Part shown: positions 7,876 to 16,526 of the stretch, in pieces
How the letters are laid out: each line of letters starts with the position of its first letter
Numbering within the stretch: the stretch's first letter is position 1
Source of the DNA: Mesorhizobium sangaii
Lineage (GTDB): Bacteria > Pseudomonadota > Alphaproteobacteria > Rhizobiales > Rhizobiaceae
Direction of reading: 5' to 3'
DNA: 64,000 bases
Assembly (NCBI RefSeq): GCF_014207355.1
Contig: NZ_JACHEF010000003.1
Span: 719,763-783,762 of the forward strand
Made by a program: the position numbers and the translations under genes
The notes under the pieces: model-generated
Told to the model about the DNA's origin: nothing
The model's database searches: none
What the model saw: the letters and a program-made list of their open reading frames with translations, nothing else

Positions 7876-9440
7876 TGAGCGACCTGACCCAGCTGACGAT
7901 TTCGCAGGCCCGCACCAAGTTGCGCGGCAAGGAGATCACCGCGACCGAGATCACCGAGGCCTATCTCGCGGCCATCGATCGCGCCAATCCGGCGCTCAAT
8001 GCCTATGTGGCGGTGACCGGGGACAAGGCGCGCGACATGGCGAAGGCGTCCGACGCCAAACTGGCGAAGGGCGAGGGCGGTGCGCTGGAAGGCATCCCGC
8101 TCGGCATCAAGGACCTGTTCGGCACCGAAGGCGTCCATACCCAGGCCTGCAGCCATGTGCTCGACGGGTTCAAGCCGCGCTACGAATCGACCGTCACCAC
8201 CAATTTGTGGGCCGACGGCGCGGTCATGCTGGGCAAGCTCAACATGGACGAGTTCGCAATGGGATCGTCCAACGAGACGTCCTATTATGGCCCGGTCATC
8301 AACCCGTGGCGGCGCTCGCGCCTCGACACCGTGGTGATGCCGACGACGCATCAGGGCGACGGCGGCTTCGTCTCTGCTGGCGGCACCAGGACCGCGCGCA
8401 GCCTGGACAATGCGCAACTGGTGCCCGGTGGTTCTTCCGGCGGTTCGGCGACAGCAGTCTCGGCCTTCCTGTGCGCAGGTGCTACGGCCACCGACACTGG
8501 CGGCTCGATCCGCCAGCCGGCCGCCTTCACCGGCACTGTGGGCATCAAGCCGACCTATGGCCGCTGCTCGCGCTGGGGCATCGTCGCCTTTGCGTCGTCG
8601 CTCGACCAGGCCGGACCGATCGCCCGCGACGTGCGCGATGCCGCGATCCTGCTGAAGTCGATGGCCTCCGTCGACCCGAAGGACACGACCTCGGTCGACC
8701 GGCCAGTGCCGGACTATGAGGCGGCGATCGGCAAGCCGATCAAGGGCATGAAGGTCGGCATTCCAAAGGAATACCGCGTCGACGGCATGCCCGAAGAGAT
8801 CGAGGCGCTGTGGCAGAAGGGCATTGCCTGGCTGAAGGACGCCGGCGCCGAGATCGTCGATATTTCCCTGCCGCACACCAAATACGCGCTGCCGGCCTAT
8901 TACATCGTGGCCCCAGCCGAGGCGTCCTCCAATCTCGCCCGCTACGACGGCGTCCGTTATGGGCTGCGCGTGCCGGGCAAGGACATCGTCGACATGTATG
9001 AGAAGACCCGCGCCGCCGGTTTCGGCCGCGAGGTCAAGCGTCGCATCATGATCGGCACCTATGTGCTGTCAGCCGGCTATTACGACGCCTACTATCTGCA
9101 GGCGCAGAAGGTGCGCAATCTGATCAAGCGCGACTTCGAGAATGTCTTCGCCGCCGGCGTCGATGTCATCCTGACCCCGGCGACACCATCCGCCGCCTTC
9201 GGCATTGCCGACGAGGACATGGCCGCCGACCCGGTCAAGATGTATCTGAACGACATCTTCACCGTCACCGTGAACATGGCCGGCCTGCCGGGCATCGCCG
9301 TGCCCGCGGGGCTCGACGGCAAGGGCCTGCCGCTCGGTCTGCAGCTGATCGGCCGGCCGTTCGATGAGGAGACGCTGTTCCAGACCGCCGCCGTCATCGA
9401 GCAGGCGTCCGGCACATTCCAGCCGGAAAAGTGGTGGTAA
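7875..9440 (+). CDS. gatA: Asp-tRNA(Asn)/Glu-tRNA(Gln) amidotransferase subunit A
   Basis: GatA releases ammonia from glutamine for the tRNA amidation done by GatB. The amidase-signature Ser-cisSer-Lys triad is present: IKDLFG (Lys), PGGSSGGSA (cis-Ser) and DTGGSIRQPA (nucleophile). The start ATG 7875 gives MSDLTQLTISQARTKL and 521 residues, longer than the usual ~490. The excess comes from about 30 residues between NPWRR and NAQLVPGGSSGG (nt 8316-8408), directly in front of the catalytic loop. The frame is intact, so this is an insertion and not a frameshift. The start overlaps the stop of the acetyltransferase gene. Confidence 0.96.
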   Translation: MSDLTQLTISQARTKLRGKEITATEITEAYLAAIDRANPALNAYVAVTGDKARDMAKASDAKLAKGEGGALEGIPLGIKDLFGTEGVHTQACSHVLDGFKPRYESTVTTNLWADGAVMLGKLNMDEFAMGSSNETSYYGPVINPWRRSRLDTVVMPTTHQGDGGFVSAGGTRTARSLDNAQLVPGGSSGGSATAVSAFLCAGATATDTGGSIRQPAAFTGTVGIKPTYGRCSRWGIVAFASSLDQAGPIARDVRDAAILLKSMASVDPKDTTSVDRPVPDYEAAIGKPIKGMKVGIPKEYRVDGMPEEIEALWQKGIAWLKDAGAEIVDISLPHTKYALPAYYIVAPAEASSNLARYDGVRYGLRVPGKDIVDMYEKTRAAGFGREVKRRIMIGTYVLSAGYYDAYYLQAQKVRNLIKRDFENVFAAGVDVILTPATPSAAFGIADEDMAADPVKMYLNDIFTVTVNMAGLPGIAVPAGLDGKGLPLGLQLIGRPFDEETLFQTAAVIEQASGTFQPEKWW

Positions 9441-9469
9441 GGATGTCGCTCATCCAACGGGGTTGAGCG

Positions 9470-10267
9470 ATGTTCTTCTATCTTTCCAAGGTCTTCTGGT
9501 TCTTTATCCAGCCGCTTAACCTGACGATCTTCCTGCTGCTGGCGGGATTGGTCGCCGCAATGTTGAGCCGACGGCGGCTCGCCGCCACCGGCAGCGTGCT
9601 GGCGTTTCTGATCCTTGCGCTGTCGGCCTGGACGTCGCTTGGTGCGATGATGCTCAACCCGCTGGAGGAGCGTTTCGCGCGCCCGCCACTGCCGGAAAAG
9701 GTCGACGGCATCGTCGTGCTCGGCGGCGGCTTCGAAGGCGCCATCAACCTGGTGCGCGGCGGCTATGAGCTGAACAGCGGCGGCGACCGGATGGTTGAGA
9801 CCGCAATTCTCGCCCGGCGCTTTCCAACCGCCAAAGTGGTCGTCTCCGGCGGCACCGGCGAACTGTTCCTCGAAGGCGAAGGCGACGCGGCCACGGCACC
9901 CCGACTGCTCACCGCGCTCGGGGTGACGGCCGATCGCCTGATCCTCGAGAACAAGTCCCGCAACACCTATGAGAATGCCGTCTTCACCAAGGAGCTGATC
10001 ACACCGAAGCCCGGCGAGACCTGGCTGCTGGTGACCTCGGCATTCCATATGCCGCGCGCCAAGGCGCTGTTCGACAAGGCCGGCTTTGCAACCATTCCCT
10101 GGCCGGTCGACTACCGCACCACGGGGCGGGAAGACATCGGCCTGTTCCGAGACAATCCAGCCGATTCGCTACAGGCCACCACCATGGCCATCCGTGAATG
10201 GATCGGGCTCTTCGCCTACTGGCTGTCGGGCCGGATCGATCAGCCTTTTCCCGCGCCCGGTGGCTGA
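9470..10267 (+). CDS. YdcF/ElyC family envelope protein (DUF218)
   Basis: The 265-residue protein has two N-terminal membrane helices (about residues 17-33 and 40-60) followed by a DUF218 domain. DUF218 landmarks are IVVLGGGFEG, VVSGGTGE, NTYENAVF and TSAFHMPRAKALF. The architecture matches E. coli ElyC/SanA-type proteins linked to peptidoglycan precursor or lipid-carrier metabolism; the molecular reaction is not settled. ATG 9470 is preceded by GGGGTTGAGCG. Its 3' end overlaps a convergent DUF599 gene by 28 bp. Confidence 0.85.
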   Translation: MFFYLSKVFWFFIQPLNLTIFLLLAGLVAAMLSRRRLAATGSVLAFLILALSAWTSLGAMMLNPLEERFARPPLPEKVDGIVVLGGGFEGAINLVRGGYELNSGGDRMVETAILARRFPTAKVVVSGGTGELFLEGEGDAATAPRLLTALGVTADRLILENKSRNTYENAVFTKELITPKPGETWLLVTSAFHMPRAKALFDKAGFATIPWPVDYRTTGREDIGLFRDNPADSLQATTMAIREWIGLFAYWLSGRIDQPFPAPGG

Positions 10268-10959
10268 CCGATCACCGCGTGTCTGGCCGCCGAGAAGAAC
10301 TGGCGCCGCACCAGCACGGCCAAGAGCAACAGCGTCGACAGCACGAACACCGTAGGATCGACGAACCAGCCGAGATAGCCGATCGAGAAGAACACGCCGC
10401 GCAAGCCGGAATTGAAATGTTTTCCGGCCAGCATGTTCATTTGCGTCGCACGCCAGACCGCTGTTTCGGTGACCGGGTTGCGTGACGCTTCGCCATGCTG
10501 GATCGGCACCGCGCCGATCAGGATCGTGCAATAGTTGAACAGCCGGTAGGCCCAGCCGAACTTGAAGAACGAAAACGCCAGGATCAGGACCAGTCCGAAC
10601 ACCTTTATCTGAAAGGCCGCGCGCGACGGGGCGTCGCCCAGCGGCAGGTCGCTCAGTACTTCAAGAACCCGGTCGGATGCGCCCAGCAAGGCAAAGCAGC
10701 CGCCGATCGCGATCAGGGAGCTGGACGCGAAGAAGGCGGTTCCCTGTTGCAACCCGCTCATGATGGCGGTGTCGACGATGCGAATCTCGCGCTCGGCCAT
10801 GGTGCGCATCCAGGCTCGCCGCTGCGCGTTCATCGCCGTCGTCAGCGATATGCGGCTGACCAGCTTGCCGTCGGAGGCGAGCGTGTGCAGCAGCCACGCA
10901 ACGAGGAAGAAAGCCAGCGCCGCGAGATCGGCTGTCGAAAGATCGAGGGAATCGCCCAT
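10240..10959 (-). CDS. DUF599 family membrane protein
   Basis: This 239-residue protein matches the DUF599 family: an N-terminal helix (about residues 12-28), RRAWMRTMAEREIRIVDTAIMSGLQQGTAFFASS split over the middle, then three further membrane segments. The sequence around FKFGWAYRLFNYCTILIGAVP is typical. The role is unknown; it is likely an inner-membrane protein. It converges with the YdcF-like gene, and the 3' coding ends overlap by 28 bp. Confidence 0.82.
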   Translation of the reverse strand: MGDSLDLSTADLAALAFFLVAWLLHTLASDGKLVSRISLTTAMNAQRRAWMRTMAEREIRIVDTAIMSGLQQGTAFFASSSLIAIGGCFALLGASDRVLEVLSDLPLGDAPSRAAFQIKVFGLVLILAFSFFKFGWAYRLFNYCTILIGAVPIQHGEASRNPVTETAVWRATQMNMLAGKHFNSGLRGVFFSIGYLGWFVDPTVFVLSTLLLLAVLVRRQFFSAARHAVIGQPPGAGKG

Positions 10960-11140
10960 AGTCCGAATTTATCACATTCAGTGCGATCGCTTCGATGCCC
11001 GCCAGAGAGCGATCGAACCAATGTCGCTGCCGGAGCAAACGAGGTCGGCAGGCGATGCGCCGTGATTGCCAAAAGAGCGGAAACATCCTCTGGGAATTCC
11101 TATATGTAGTCGTTGACGTGACTCCAGGAGACAGCGCCGC

Positions 11141-12544
11141 GTGTTCCTTTCGGTTTTCGACCTGTTCAAGATCGGCATAGGGCCCTCGAGTTCGCACACG
11201 ATGGGGCCGATGACCGCCGCGGCGCGGTTTCTCGACGAGGTCGCGGGAAATGACTGGCCGCGTCCGGCGGGCGTCAAGGTCGACCGTCTCGCCGCCAGCC
11301 TGCATGGCTCGCTCGCCTACACAGGCATCGGCCACGGCAGCGATCGCGCCGTCGTGCTCGGCCTTGCCGGCCTGACGCCACAGACTGTCGATCCCGATCA
11401 GGCTGACGGCATTGCCAGCCGCATCACCGCGGAGAAGCGCATTTCGCCGCCCGGCCATCCCTCCTATCGTTTCGACCCGGCCACCGATCTGGTGCTGGAC
11501 CGCAAGACGCCGCTCACCGGCCACGCCAACGGCATGGCGTTCTATGCTTATGATGCGGGCGACCGTCTGCTGCTCAAGCGCATCTACTATTCGATCGGCG
11601 GCGGTTTCGTGGTTTCGGAAGAAGAGCTGCAGCGAATGAAGGCCAAGGGGTCGGTGACGACCGAAGGCAAGAAGGTGCCGTATCCCTTCAAGAATGCGGT
11701 CGAGATGCTGGCGATGGCCGGCAAAAGCGGCCTTTCCATCGCCGACATGAAGCGCGTCAACGAAGAGACGCAGATGTCGCGCGAGGAGCTCGACGCCGGC
11801 CTCGACGGCATCTGGAGCGCCATGAAGGGCTGCATCGACCGTGGCCTGTCGCAAGACGGCATCATGCCGGGCGGGCTGAAGGTGCGCCGGCGCGCGCGCA
11901 TGCTGCATGACAAGCTGCAGGAGCAATGGCAGCAGAACAGACCCAATCCATTGCTCGCCAATGACTGGCTGTCGATCTACGCCATGGCGGTCAACGAGGA
12001 GAATGCCGCCGGCGGCCGCGTCGTCACCGCGCCGACCAACGGTGCTGCCGGCACGCTGCCGGCGGTGCTGCGCTACTGGCTGCATTTCCATCCCGAGGCC
12101 GATCAGCCGAGCATCCGCGACTTCTTGCTGACGGCCGCCGCGGTTGGCGGCATCATCAAGACCAATGCCTCGATCTCCGGCGCCGAGGTCGGCTGCCAGG
12201 GCGAGGTCGGTTCGGCATCCGCGATGGCCGCGGCCGGGCTGTGCGCCGTGATGGGCGGCACGCCAGAACAGGTCGAGAATGCCGCCGAGATCGCGCTCGA
12301 GCACCATCTCGGCATGACCTGCGATCCGGTCGGCGGGCTGGTCCAGGTGCCTTGCATCGAGCGCAATGCGCTGGGTGCGGTCAAGGCGGTGACGGCTGCG
12401 TCACTGGCGATCAAGGGCGACGGCATCCATTTCGTGCCGCTCGACGCGGCCATCGAGACGATGCGCCAGACCGGCCTCGACATGAACGAGAAGTACAAGG
12501 AAACCAGCCTTGGCGGGCTCGCCGTCAATGTCGTGGAGTGCTGA
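11141..12544 (+). CDS. sdaA: L-serine ammonia-lyase (single-chain, iron-sulfur)
   Basis: The enzyme deaminates L-serine to pyruvate using a [4Fe-4S] cluster. The N-terminal beta domain starts MFLSVFDLFKIGIGPSSSHT, where the PSSSHT loop is typical. The alpha domain contains the cysteine motifs GCQGEVGSASAM, TCDPVGGLVQVPC and IERNALGAVKA. At 467 residues it is a full-length one-piece enzyme. I choose GTG 11141 because an AGGAG ribosome-binding site lies at 11126-11130 and this is where family homology begins. A palindromic repeat starts at the stop codon. Confidence 0.95.
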   Translation: MFLSVFDLFKIGIGPSSSHTMGPMTAAARFLDEVAGNDWPRPAGVKVDRLAASLHGSLAYTGIGHGSDRAVVLGLAGLTPQTVDPDQADGIASRITAEKRISPPGHPSYRFDPATDLVLDRKTPLTGHANGMAFYAYDAGDRLLLKRIYYSIGGGFVVSEEELQRMKAKGSVTTEGKKVPYPFKNAVEMLAMAGKSGLSIADMKRVNEETQMSREELDAGLDGIWSAMKGCIDRGLSQDGIMPGGLKVRRRARMLHDKLQEQWQQNRPNPLLANDWLSIYAMAVNEENAAGGRVVTAPTNGAAGTLPAVLRYWLHFHPEADQPSIRDFLLTAAAVGGIIKTNASISGAEVGCQGEVGSASAMAAAGLCAVMGGTPEQVENAAEIALEHHLGMTCDPVGGLVQVPCIERNALGAVKAVTAASLAIKGDGIHFVPLDAAIETMRQTGLDMNEKYKETSLGGLAVNVVEC

Positions 12545-12688
12545 GAGGCCGTTTGGAAATGCTCCTCCGGCGGCCATCTGGCGGCGTTTTCTGCGCTTCC
12601 GGTGCTCACGGACCCAAATGTCCGCTGCGCTCCGGTTCTCGAAGCCACCACCATATGACTCGCCGGAGCAAATTTCGAAACGGTCTCT
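12544..12688. repeat. Imperfect 145-bp palindromic repeat element
   Basis: The two ends are inverted copies: AGAGGCCGTTTGGAAATG at the left and, read on the other strand, AGAGACCGTTTCGAAATT at the right, both followed by CTCCGGCG-type sequence. The centre is also self-complementary (CGGTGCTCACGGAC against GTCCGCTGCGCTCCGG), so the whole stretch can fold into one long hairpin. It has no credible coding content and abuts the sdaA stop. It looks like a dispersed intergenic repeat common in Mesorhizobium-like genomes, and could also act as a transcript-end structure. Copy number cannot be judged from this window. Confidence 0.6.
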
Positions 12689-12761
12689 AAGTGTGGATTG
12701 GCACTGTGGAGAAGTCGATCAGGCCGTTGACGCATCCGCGCGCCGGACTAAACCTTAGGCG

Positions 12762-13199
12762 ATGTCTCTCAATCTCATAAAACTCTGTGTCGGCTGCGAC
12801 AGCGTCGAGGATCTCGAAGAGTGGATCGCCTTTCGTCTCGACGAGCGGCGCCGCGCCGGTGAGCCGGTCGAGCAGTATCACACGACGCGAATGGTGCCGA
12901 CGCGCGGCGCCGAGATCACCGACGGCGGTTCGCTCTACTGGGTGATCAAGGGTAATGTGCAGTGCCGGCAGCTGATCACCGAGATCCGGCCGTTCACCGA
13001 CGGTGAGGGCATCGGCCGCTGTCACCTCATTCTCGATCCTCAGGTCGTGCGCACTGACTGGCAGCCGCGCCGGGCCTTCCAGGGCTGGCGCTATCTGAAA
13101 CCGTCGGACGTGCCGGCCGATATCGGCAAGGGCAAGGCCGGGCTGATCGAGATGCCGCCGAAGCTCAGGCGTGAGCTTGCCGATCTCGGCCTGCTGTAG
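12762..13199 (+). CDS. DUF1489 family protein
   Basis: The 145-residue soluble protein matches the alphaproteobacterial DUF1489 family: MSLNLIKLCVGCDSVEDLEEW at the start (the CVGC pair is characteristic), then TTRMVPTRGAEI, GSLYWVIKG and GIGRCHLILDP. Its function is unknown. It follows the palindromic repeat and precedes the VWA/J-domain pair on the same strand. Confidence 0.85.
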   Translation: MSLNLIKLCVGCDSVEDLEEWIAFRLDERRRAGEPVEQYHTTRMVPTRGAEITDGGSLYWVIKGNVQCRQLITEIRPFTDGEGIGRCHLILDPQVVRTDWQPRRAFQGWRYLKPSDVPADIGKGKAGLIEMPPKLRRELADLGLL

Positions 13200-13310
13200 C
13201 CGTCGCACTCCCAAGGGGGTTGTCTGCTTCAATTACGGCTGGTTTGCTGGCCCTCAAACTTGCGTCGCACTGGACTTGCAAGCGGCGCGACAACGCCACA
13301 TCTTGTTTTC

Positions 13311-14042
13311 ATGAGCGACAAAAAGCAGCCCGTGCCCGCAAGGGCCAATCCTGCGCCGGTCAAACCTCAATCCAATGCCGGCGAGATCGAAGCGTTTCTT
13401 CGCCAGGCAAGGACGCTGGCTGCGTCGGCGATGGGTTCGGGCAGGCTGATCCTTTCGCTCGACGCGACGATGAGCCGCCAGCCGACTTGGGATCTGGCTT
13501 GCGAGCTGCAGGGCCAGATGTTCGATGCCGTCGGCAAGGCCGGAACCCTTAGCGTCCAACTGGTCTATTTTCGCGGCCTGGGCGAGTGCCGTTCCTCCGC
13601 TTTCGTGACCGATACCAATGCCTTGAAGCAGCTGATGACGCGAATCGAATGCCGCAGCGGCAACACCCAGATCGGCAAGGTGCTGGCGCATGCGCTGAAG
13701 CAGACAGCCACGGCCAAGGTCAATGCGCTGGTCTATATCGGCGATGCGATGGAAGAGAACATCGACGATCTGGCTGAAAAGGCCGGCAGCCTCGGCCTGC
13801 ATGGCGTTCCTGTGTTCGTCTTCCAGGAAGGTCATGATTCCGGCGCAGAAAAGGCGTTTAAGGAAATCGCGCGGTTGTCCAAAGGGGCTTGGTTCCGATT
13901 TGATCGGCGAGCTGCCGCGACCTTGGCAGGACTGCTTTCTGCGGTTGCGGTGTTTGCAACCGGCGGGTTGAAGGCGCTCGAAGCCAGGGGCAAGCCGGAG
14001 GACCGGCTTATGATTGAGCATCTGCGGGGTGGCGGGAACTGA
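13311..14042 (+). CDS. VWA-like domain protein
   Basis: I start at ATG 13311 (MSDKKQPVPARAN), giving 243 residues. A proline/alanine-rich N-terminus of about 35 residues precedes a von Willebrand factor A-like fold. The candidate metal-ion-dependent adhesion site is complete in outline: DATMS (a DxTxS variant), SGNTQIG (the later threonine) and YIGDAMEE (the later aspartate). No signal peptide is visible, so it is likely cytoplasmic. Its stop overlaps the start of a membrane-anchored J-domain protein (TGATG), which suggests the two work together. The role is not known to me. Confidence 0.72.
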   Translation: MSDKKQPVPARANPAPVKPQSNAGEIEAFLRQARTLAASAMGSGRLILSLDATMSRQPTWDLACELQGQMFDAVGKAGTLSVQLVYFRGLGECRSSAFVTDTNALKQLMTRIECRSGNTQIGKVLAHALKQTATAKVNALVYIGDAMEENIDDLAEKAGSLGLHGVPVFVFQEGHDSGAEKAFKEIARLSKGAWFRFDRRAAATLAGLLSAVAVFATGGLKALEARGKPEDRLMIEHLRGGGN

Positions 14043-14740
14043 TGGGCGCAATCATCGCATTGGTGGCATTGCTTTTGGTGCTTTTCGGCGTGGCCACGAT
14101 CTTCCTTCGCGCCGACCCAGCGAAATTGGCCAGCGGCATGAAGACACTCGGGCCGGTCCTTCTGGGGCTGGTCGGCGTCGCTTTGGTTGCGGTCGGGCGC
14201 GAAGGCATTGGCGGCATGATTCTGTCGGCGGCAATCGCCTGGTATGGTTCGATGCGGATGAAGCAGCCGACGGCAAAGCTAGCGCCCGGAAAGCGTTCGA
14301 CGGTGCGCACCGCAGCACTCGAAATGGAGCTTGATCACGATACCGGCGGCCTCGAAGGGCTGGTCCTGGCTGGCCGCCACGAAGGCAAGATGCTTGGCGC
14401 GATGGGGCTGGCCGAATTGCAGCATCTCTATCGCGAACTCTCCGGCGATCCGGAGAGCCGGCAACTGCTAGAGACGTATCTTGACGGCAGATTTCCCATC
14501 TGGCGCAAAAACGCTGAGACGAACGGTGGCGAAGGGCTGGGTGTTTCGCCAGGTTCGGGCGCCATGACTAAGGAGGAGGCCTACAAGGTCCTTGGTCTTG
14601 AAGCGGGGGCCGCCGCGGCGGATGTCCGCAAGGCGCACCGCCGCCTGATGCAGCGCCTGCACCCCGATATCGGCGGCACGTCTTTCCTGGCGGCGCGGAT
14701 CAATGAAGCCAAGGACGTCTTGCTCTCCAATCACAATTAG
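14042..14740 (+). CDS. Membrane-anchored DnaJ-domain protein
   Basis: The 232-residue protein has two N-terminal hydrophobic segments (about residues 2-20 and 33-62) and a C-terminal J domain (about residues 175-232) containing the HPD motif in RLHPDIGG. That is the layout of Tim14/DjlC-like co-chaperones, which stimulate a DnaK-type ATPase at the membrane. The central part (LVLAGRHEGKMLGAMGLAELQHLY) recurs in alphaproteobacterial members as I recall them. Translation is coupled to the VWA-like gene. Confidence 0.85.
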   Translation: MGAIIALVALLLVLFGVATIFLRADPAKLASGMKTLGPVLLGLVGVALVAVGREGIGGMILSAAIAWYGSMRMKQPTAKLAPGKRSTVRTAALEMELDHDTGGLEGLVLAGRHEGKMLGAMGLAELQHLYRELSGDPESRQLLETYLDGRFPIWRKNAETNGGEGLGVSPGSGAMTKEEAYKVLGLEAGAAAADVRKAHRRLMQRLHPDIGGTSFLAARINEAKDVLLSNHN

Positions 14741-14787
14741 TTCTCCTTCGACGCAGAAATTTTCCGGGAGATTGCTTCCACGCCGTC

Positions 14788-16242
14788 CTACTGCTGGACG
14801 GCGTAGCACTCGATGTTCTTCTTCTTCAACGCGGTGCATGCCTTCCAGGCGGCGGTCTTGGAACCAAAGCCACCGAAGCGGGCGCGGTAATAGGTGACGC
14901 CGTCCTTGGCGAAGGCGACGGTGAAGCCGGAAGCATCGGCCAGCACCTTGGGTGCCTGCTTGGTGGTCTTGTCGAGGAAGGCCTGGGCTTCGGACTGCTT
15001 GGGCGACGAGGCAACCTGGATGGCCCAGCCCGACGGCACCGATGCGGTATTGACCGGGTCGACAGTCGGCGTCGGCGCCGGTGTCGGTTCGGCATAGGCC
15101 GCCACGACCTGGGCCGTGGCCACTTGCGGCGCCGATACAATGACGGTCTTGACCTTTTTCGCCTTGACGACAGGGGCGGTCTCTTCGGCAGCCTCTTCGC
15201 TCGGCTCGTTCTGCGCGGTGCTGTCTTCCGCCACCGTGGCGTCCTCGGCAACGGTCGGATCGTCCTGGGTCGCATCATCCTGCGCCACCACCGGCTTATC
15301 GTCCGGCGTCGGCGCGTCGTGCTTGGGCAGCAGGACCTTGGCAAGGGCGGTGATCGGGTTGCTGCCGCCGGCCTTGGCGACCAGATCGCCGCCGCCACGG
15401 GTCGATGCGCGCGGCATATAGGTGTTGATCAACGCAGCCATCTGGTTGTCGCGGCTGCCGCCCGACGTGCCACCCATGACGACGCCGACGATGCGGCGAT
15501 TGCCGTCGGAAACCGACGAGACAAGATTGAAGCCGGAGGCCCGGGTGTAGCCGGTCTTGATGCCGTCGACGCCTTTGATACGCCCAAGCAGGCGGTTGTG
15601 GCCATTGATGCGCTGGCGCCCATAGAGAAAGGAACGCTGCGAGAAATAGCCGTAATACTGGGGGAAATGCTCGCGCAGTGCGATGCCGAGTGTCGCCATG
15701 TCGCGCGCGGTGGTGAATTGGCCGGGATTGGGCAGGCCGTTGGCGTTGCGGAACACGGTGCCGTTCATGCCGAGCGCACGCGCCTTGGCGGTCATCATGC
15801 GCGCGAAATTGGTTTCATTGCCACCGAGCATTTCGCCGAGCGCGGTCGCCGAGTCGTTCGCCGATTTGGTGACCATCGACAGGATCGCCGTCTCGACCGT
15901 GACCGAGCCGCCCGGCTTCACGCCAAGCTTCGTCGGCGGCTCAGCGGCGGCATTGGCCGAAAACACGACTTGCGAGTTCCGGCTGATCTTGCCTTTCGCC
16001 AGTGCCTCGAAGGTCAAATAGAGCGTCATCATTTTGGTGAGCGAGGCCGGATAGCGCCTGCCATCTGCGTCTGCCGAATAGAGCACCTTGCCCGTCTTGG
16101 CGTCGACGACGATTGCCGCGGACCTCGCCGCCAGCGACGAGGCAACGTCGCCGCAGACGACTGTCATCGCCAGGGCGAAGATCATCATCGTTTTGAGAGG
16201 GGAGGTGGATTTGGAAACGATGCCCAACAACGCCTGACGCAC
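14788..16242 (-). CDS. D-alanyl-D-alanine carboxypeptidase with C-terminal SPOR domain
   Basis: This is a DacA-like (S11) penicillin-binding protein that trims D-Ala from peptidoglycan stem peptides. From the chosen start the residues are: signal/anchor segment about 18-40, active-site SLTK at 67-70, the SAN motif in VTKSANDS and the KTG motif in DGIKTGYTR. A long acidic, alanine/proline-rich linker leads to a C-terminal SPOR domain (GWAIQVASSPKQSEAQAFL to the end), which binds denuded glycan at division sites. I use GTG 16242 (VRQALLGIVSK) because an AAGGGA site lies just upstream; an ATG 22 codons further up is open but lacks a site. The mature enzyme is periplasmic. Confidence 0.92.
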   Translation of the reverse strand: MRQALLGIVSKSTSPLKTMMIFALAMTVVCGDVASSLAARSAAIVVDAKTGKVLYSADADGRRYPASLTKMMTLYLTFEALAKGKISRNSQVVFSANAAAEPPTKLGVKPGGSVTVETAILSMVTKSANDSATALGEMLGGNETNFARMMTAKARALGMNGTVFRNANGLPNPGQFTTARDMATLGIALREHFPQYYGYFSQRSFLYGRQRINGHNRLLGRIKGVDGIKTGYTRASGFNLVSSVSDGNRRIVGVVMGGTSGGSRDNQMAALINTYMPRASTRGGGDLVAKAGGSNPITALAKVLLPKHDAPTPDDKPVVAQDDATQDDPTVAEDATVAEDSTAQNEPSEEAAEETAPVVKAKKVKTVIVSAPQVATAQVVAAYAEPTPAPTPTVDPVNTASVPSGWAIQVASSPKQSEAQAFLDKTTKQAPKVLADASGFTVAFAKDGVTYYRARFGGFGSKTAAWKACTALKKKNIECYAVQQ

Positions 16243-16438
16243 TTGTATTTCCCTTGGATTCTTCGTTGCGCTGGAGGCGGCAAAGGGTCCTGCCTCACTT
16301 CCGGTCAAGCTACCGGGGCAGCGTTACCAATCCGTTTATGGTAACCGCCGCGTTCACCATTTTCTTCGGGCTTGAAGCTCTCTTTATTCGATTTTTAGCC
16401 ATTGACTGCGCAGGCGGCGTCTGGACGCTGGCGAAATG

Positions 16439-16466
16439 TTGACTTTTGTGCGGCGCACAATATATT
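16439..16466 (+). promoter_or_regulatory. Predicted sigma-70 promoter of the phasin gene
   Basis: TTGACT at 16439-16444 and TATATT at 16461-16466 are separated by 16 nt, about 60 nt before the phasin start. Both hexamers are close to the housekeeping consensus. The spacer is filled by a 15-nt palindrome that is probably an operator. Confidence 0.55.
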
Positions 16467-16480
16467 AGCGTGCATTGCAC
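16446..16480 (+). promoter_or_regulatory. Pair of palindromes, likely PhaR-type operators
   Basis: Two perfect inverted repeats lie across the phasin promoter: TTGTGC-GGC-GCACAA at 16446-16460, between the -35 and -10 boxes, and GTGCA-T-TGCAC at 16470-16480, just after the -10 box. Both contain facing TGC/GCA half-sites. PhaR, the repressor of phasin genes in other alphaproteobacteria, is known to recognise TGC-rich sites. Binding here is inferred. Confidence 0.5.
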
Positions 16481-16526
16481 AAGAGCGCCCCGAAGAAGGA
16501 CGCTTCAACCCAAGGGAATGCGTGAA

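Noticed and set aside
8316..8408. A frameshift in gatA
   Set aside because: The frame is open throughout and the conserved motifs on both sides are in the same frame, so an insertion explains the length better.
15124..16344. A 406-codon open frame opposite the D,D-carboxypeptidase gene
   Set aside because: It is a compositional mirror in high-GC DNA: rich in Arg, His, Asp and Gly, without a recognisable domain, and the opposite strand encodes a motif-complete enzyme.
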